A DNA stretch of 17,676 nt, from positions 1-17,676 of the forward strand of contig CANPWF010000017.1 of assembly GCA_947581885.1 (NCBI GenBank). The letters are read 5' to 3'. This DNA is from an uncultured Clostridia bacterium. Lineage in GTDB: Bacteria; Bacillota; Clostridia; Christensenellales; Borkfalkiaceae. This document shows positions 16,388 to 17,676 of the stretch, one piece after another (the stretch's first letter is position 1; every line of letters begins with the position of its first letter). A model generated the notes under the pieces. That model worked only from the letters and a program-made list of their open reading frames with translations. It searched no databases and was not told the origin of the DNA. Made by a program: the position numbers and the translations under genes.

Positions 16388-17469
16388 GCGACGAAATCAC
16401 CGCCCCCGCGGGCGACGTTCTCCTTCAAGTCAAGGATCTCAAAAAGTACTTTCGGATCGGAAAGGGATTTTCCGAGAAGAGCCGCCGCTATTTGAAGGCG
16501 GTGGACGGTGTCTCGTTCGACTTAAAACGGGGCAAGACGGTGGGCATCGTCGGCGAATCGGGCTGCGGCAAGACGACGATGGGCAGGACCATTCTCCGCC
16601 TGTACGACGTGACGGGCGGGCAGATCATCTTCGAGGGGAGGGATATCTCCAAACTCAAAGGGGAAGCCCTCCGCAGGGAACGCCCCAACTTCCAGATGAT
16701 CTTTCAGGACCCGTATTCCTCCCTCTCTCCCCGCCTTCCCGTGGGCGAGATCATCGGCGAAGCGGTGCGCGTGCACCACATCGTCCCCCCGAGCGAGTAC
16801 AAAGATTATATCGTCGATGTCATGCAGAAATGCGGCTTGCAGCCCCACTATTTCAAGCGGTATCCGCATGAGTTCTCGGGCGGACAGCGGCAGAGGATCT
16901 GCATTGCAAAGGCCCTCGCGCTCCGTCCCAAGCTCGTCATTTGCGACGAGCCCGTCTCCGCGCTCGATGTCTCCATTCAGGCGCAAGTCATCAACCTCTT
17001 CAAGGACTTGCAGGAGAGGGACAATCTCGCCTATATCTTCATCTCGCACGACCTTTCCGTCGTCGAACATATCTCCGACGAAGTGGGAGTGATGTACCTC
17101 GGGAGCATGGTGGAATACGGCAAGAAGGACGATTTGTTCGATAATCCGATGCACCCTTACACCGAGGCACTGTTCTCCGCCGTGCCCGTGCCCGACCCCG
17201 ACGTGAAGATGAACCGCATCATTCTCGAAGGGGATATCCCGTCGCCCGCCGACCCGCCCAAGGGGTGCAAATTCCACACCCGTTGCCGCGAATGTATGGA
17301 GATTTGCAAGGAAGTCGCGCCCGCGTTTGTCGATTACGGAAACGGCCACTTCGTCGCCTGCCACAAGTATCCTCAGCCTGTGAAAGAGGAAGCCCGCGAG
17401 GACTCTTCGGAACTTCCCGTCGAAGTCCCCGAAAACCCCGAACCCGCACAGCCTTCCTCGGAAGAATAA
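16384..17469 (+). CDS. oppF: Peptide ABC transporter ATP-binding protein, OppF/DppF family
   Basis: Second cytoplasmic ATPase of the importer, 361 residues. Its ATG overlaps the upstream stop by four bases (ATGA), implying coupled translation; AGGAG lies just before. Motifs: Walker A GESGCGKT (57-64), Q108 in IFQDPYSSLSP, signature FSGGQRQR (164-171), Walker B LVICDEP with D188/E189, and H222 in SHDLS. The C-terminal region has C295, C301, C304, C308 and C326; C-x5-C-x6-C-x17-C is the same spacing as in its partner. Unlike the partner it has no insertion between Walker A and the Q-loop. It ends in an acidic, Pro/Glu-rich tail of about 27 residues, opposite in charge to the partner's basic tail. 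Family and activity calls are firm. Confidence 0.94.
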   Translation: MSDEITAPAGDVLLQVKDLKKYFRIGKGFSEKSRRYLKAVDGVSFDLKRGKTVGIVGESGCGKTTMGRTILRLYDVTGGQIIFEGRDISKLKGEALRRERPNFQMIFQDPYSSLSPRLPVGEIIGEAVRVHHIVPPSEYKDYIVDVMQKCGLQPHYFKRYPHEFSGGQRQRICIAKALALRPKLVICDEPVSALDVSIQAQVINLFKDLQERDNLAYIFISHDLSVVEHISDEVGVMYLGSMVEYGKKDDLFDNPMHPYTEALFSAVPVPDPDVKMNRIILEGDIPSPADPPKGCKFHTRCRECMEICKEVAPAFVDYGNGHFVACHKYPQPVKEEAREDSSELPVEVPENPEPAQPSSEE

Positions 17470-17507
17470 AGGGATTTGGAAAAGACAATTCCAACAAATA
17501 TCATTAT

Positions 17508-17543
17508 AATCCGACCGCTTCGACGGTCGGATTTTCCTTTTTC
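17508..17543 (+). terminator. Intrinsic terminator of the importer operon
   Basis: AATCCGACCG (17508-17517) and CGGTCGGATT (17524-17533) form a perfect ten-pair stem with a six-base loop (CTTCGA). A T-rich run (TTTTCCTTTTTCTCC) begins within and follows the 3' arm. It sits 38 bases after the last ATPase stop and closes the operon. Confidence 0.93.
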
Positions 17544-17564
17544 TCCTCGGCCCCGCCCTCACCT

Positions 17565-17676
17565 CATTTCGAGCGCAGTCGAGAAATCTCGCACGGCTTC
17601 CAACACACATGTACGTATGGAGTTGGGCGAGATCCTTCGACTCCGCTGCGCTCCGCTACTTCGCCTTACGGCTCGT
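17565..17676. repeat. Imperfect inverted intergenic repeat, cut by the window end
   Basis: The left arm (about 17571-17592, GAGCGCAGTCGAGAAATCTCG) and the right arm (about 17628-17653, CGAGATCCTTCGACTCCGC onward) are imperfect reverse complements sharing GAGCGCAG, GTCGA and ATCTCG. About 35 bases lie between them. The wording (TTTCGAGCGCAGTCGAGAAATCTC, then GAGATCCTTCGACTCCGCTGCGCTC) matches a type of dispersed intergenic palindrome I know from many anaerobe genomes. No reading frame is supported here. Confidence 0.6.

Larger units (their letters stand above)
8050..17543 (+). other. Predicted transcription unit: lipoprotein, binding protein, two permeases, two ATPases
   Basis: Six same-strand genes run from the promoter at 8014-8043 to the intrinsic terminator at 17508-17543. 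Gaps are 24, 78, 10 and 1 bases, and the last pair overlaps by four bases (ATGA). The order (binding protein, permease, permease, ATPase, ATPase) is the usual one for Opp/Dpp-type importers. The 78-base gap before the first permease is the only large one and contains a GC-rich hairpin, so expression may step down there. Confidence 0.8.

Overview
The window looks like chromosomal DNA from an anaerobic, Gram-positive-type gut Clostridia, possibly an uncultured Christensenellales/Oscillospirales-like lineage. That placement is inference. It rests on clear GGAGG-type ribosome sites, cell-surface and lipoprotein signals with no outer-membrane features, BspA-type leucine-rich repeats on a surface protease, and GC- and C-rich codon use. 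All genes lie on the + strand and coding density is high.

Layout. Bases 1-180 are a GC-rich palindromic intergenic element. Bases 181-401 are AT-rich and hold the promoter and leader of the first gene. Bases 402-7985 encode a 2527-residue secreted subtilisin-family (S8) protease. It carries a propeptide-like region, a PA insert, cell-envelope-proteinase-type beta domains, Ig-like domains, about 27 BspA-type LRR repeats and an unusual Cys/Gly C-terminal anchor. A near-consensus promoter at 8014-8043 then starts what looks like one transcription unit: an InlB/GLUG-like lipoprotein (8061-9563), an oversized family-5 peptide-binding lipoprotein (9588-12380), two permeases (12459-13865 and 13876-15018) and two ATPases (15020-16387 and 16384-17469). 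It ends at a strong intrinsic terminator (17508-17543). Bases 17565-17676 begin another dispersed-type intergenic inverted repeat.

Working together. The proposed logic is a peptide-scavenging locus. The surface protease cuts protein outside the cell, the binding lipoprotein captures peptides, and the OppBCDF-type importer brings them in using ATP. The enzymatic and transport assignments are well supported by motifs. The coupling of the two units is inferred from adjacency.

The least ordinary feature is that the lipoprotein, the binding protein, both permeases and the first ATPase each carry an insertion relative to ordinary family members. Three of these (about 260, 135 and 35 residues) would lie on the same extracellular face, and a fourth (about 53 residues) lies in the ATPase. 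This suggests an elaborated importer variant. I saw no tRNA, rRNA, CRISPR array, transposase or phage gene.
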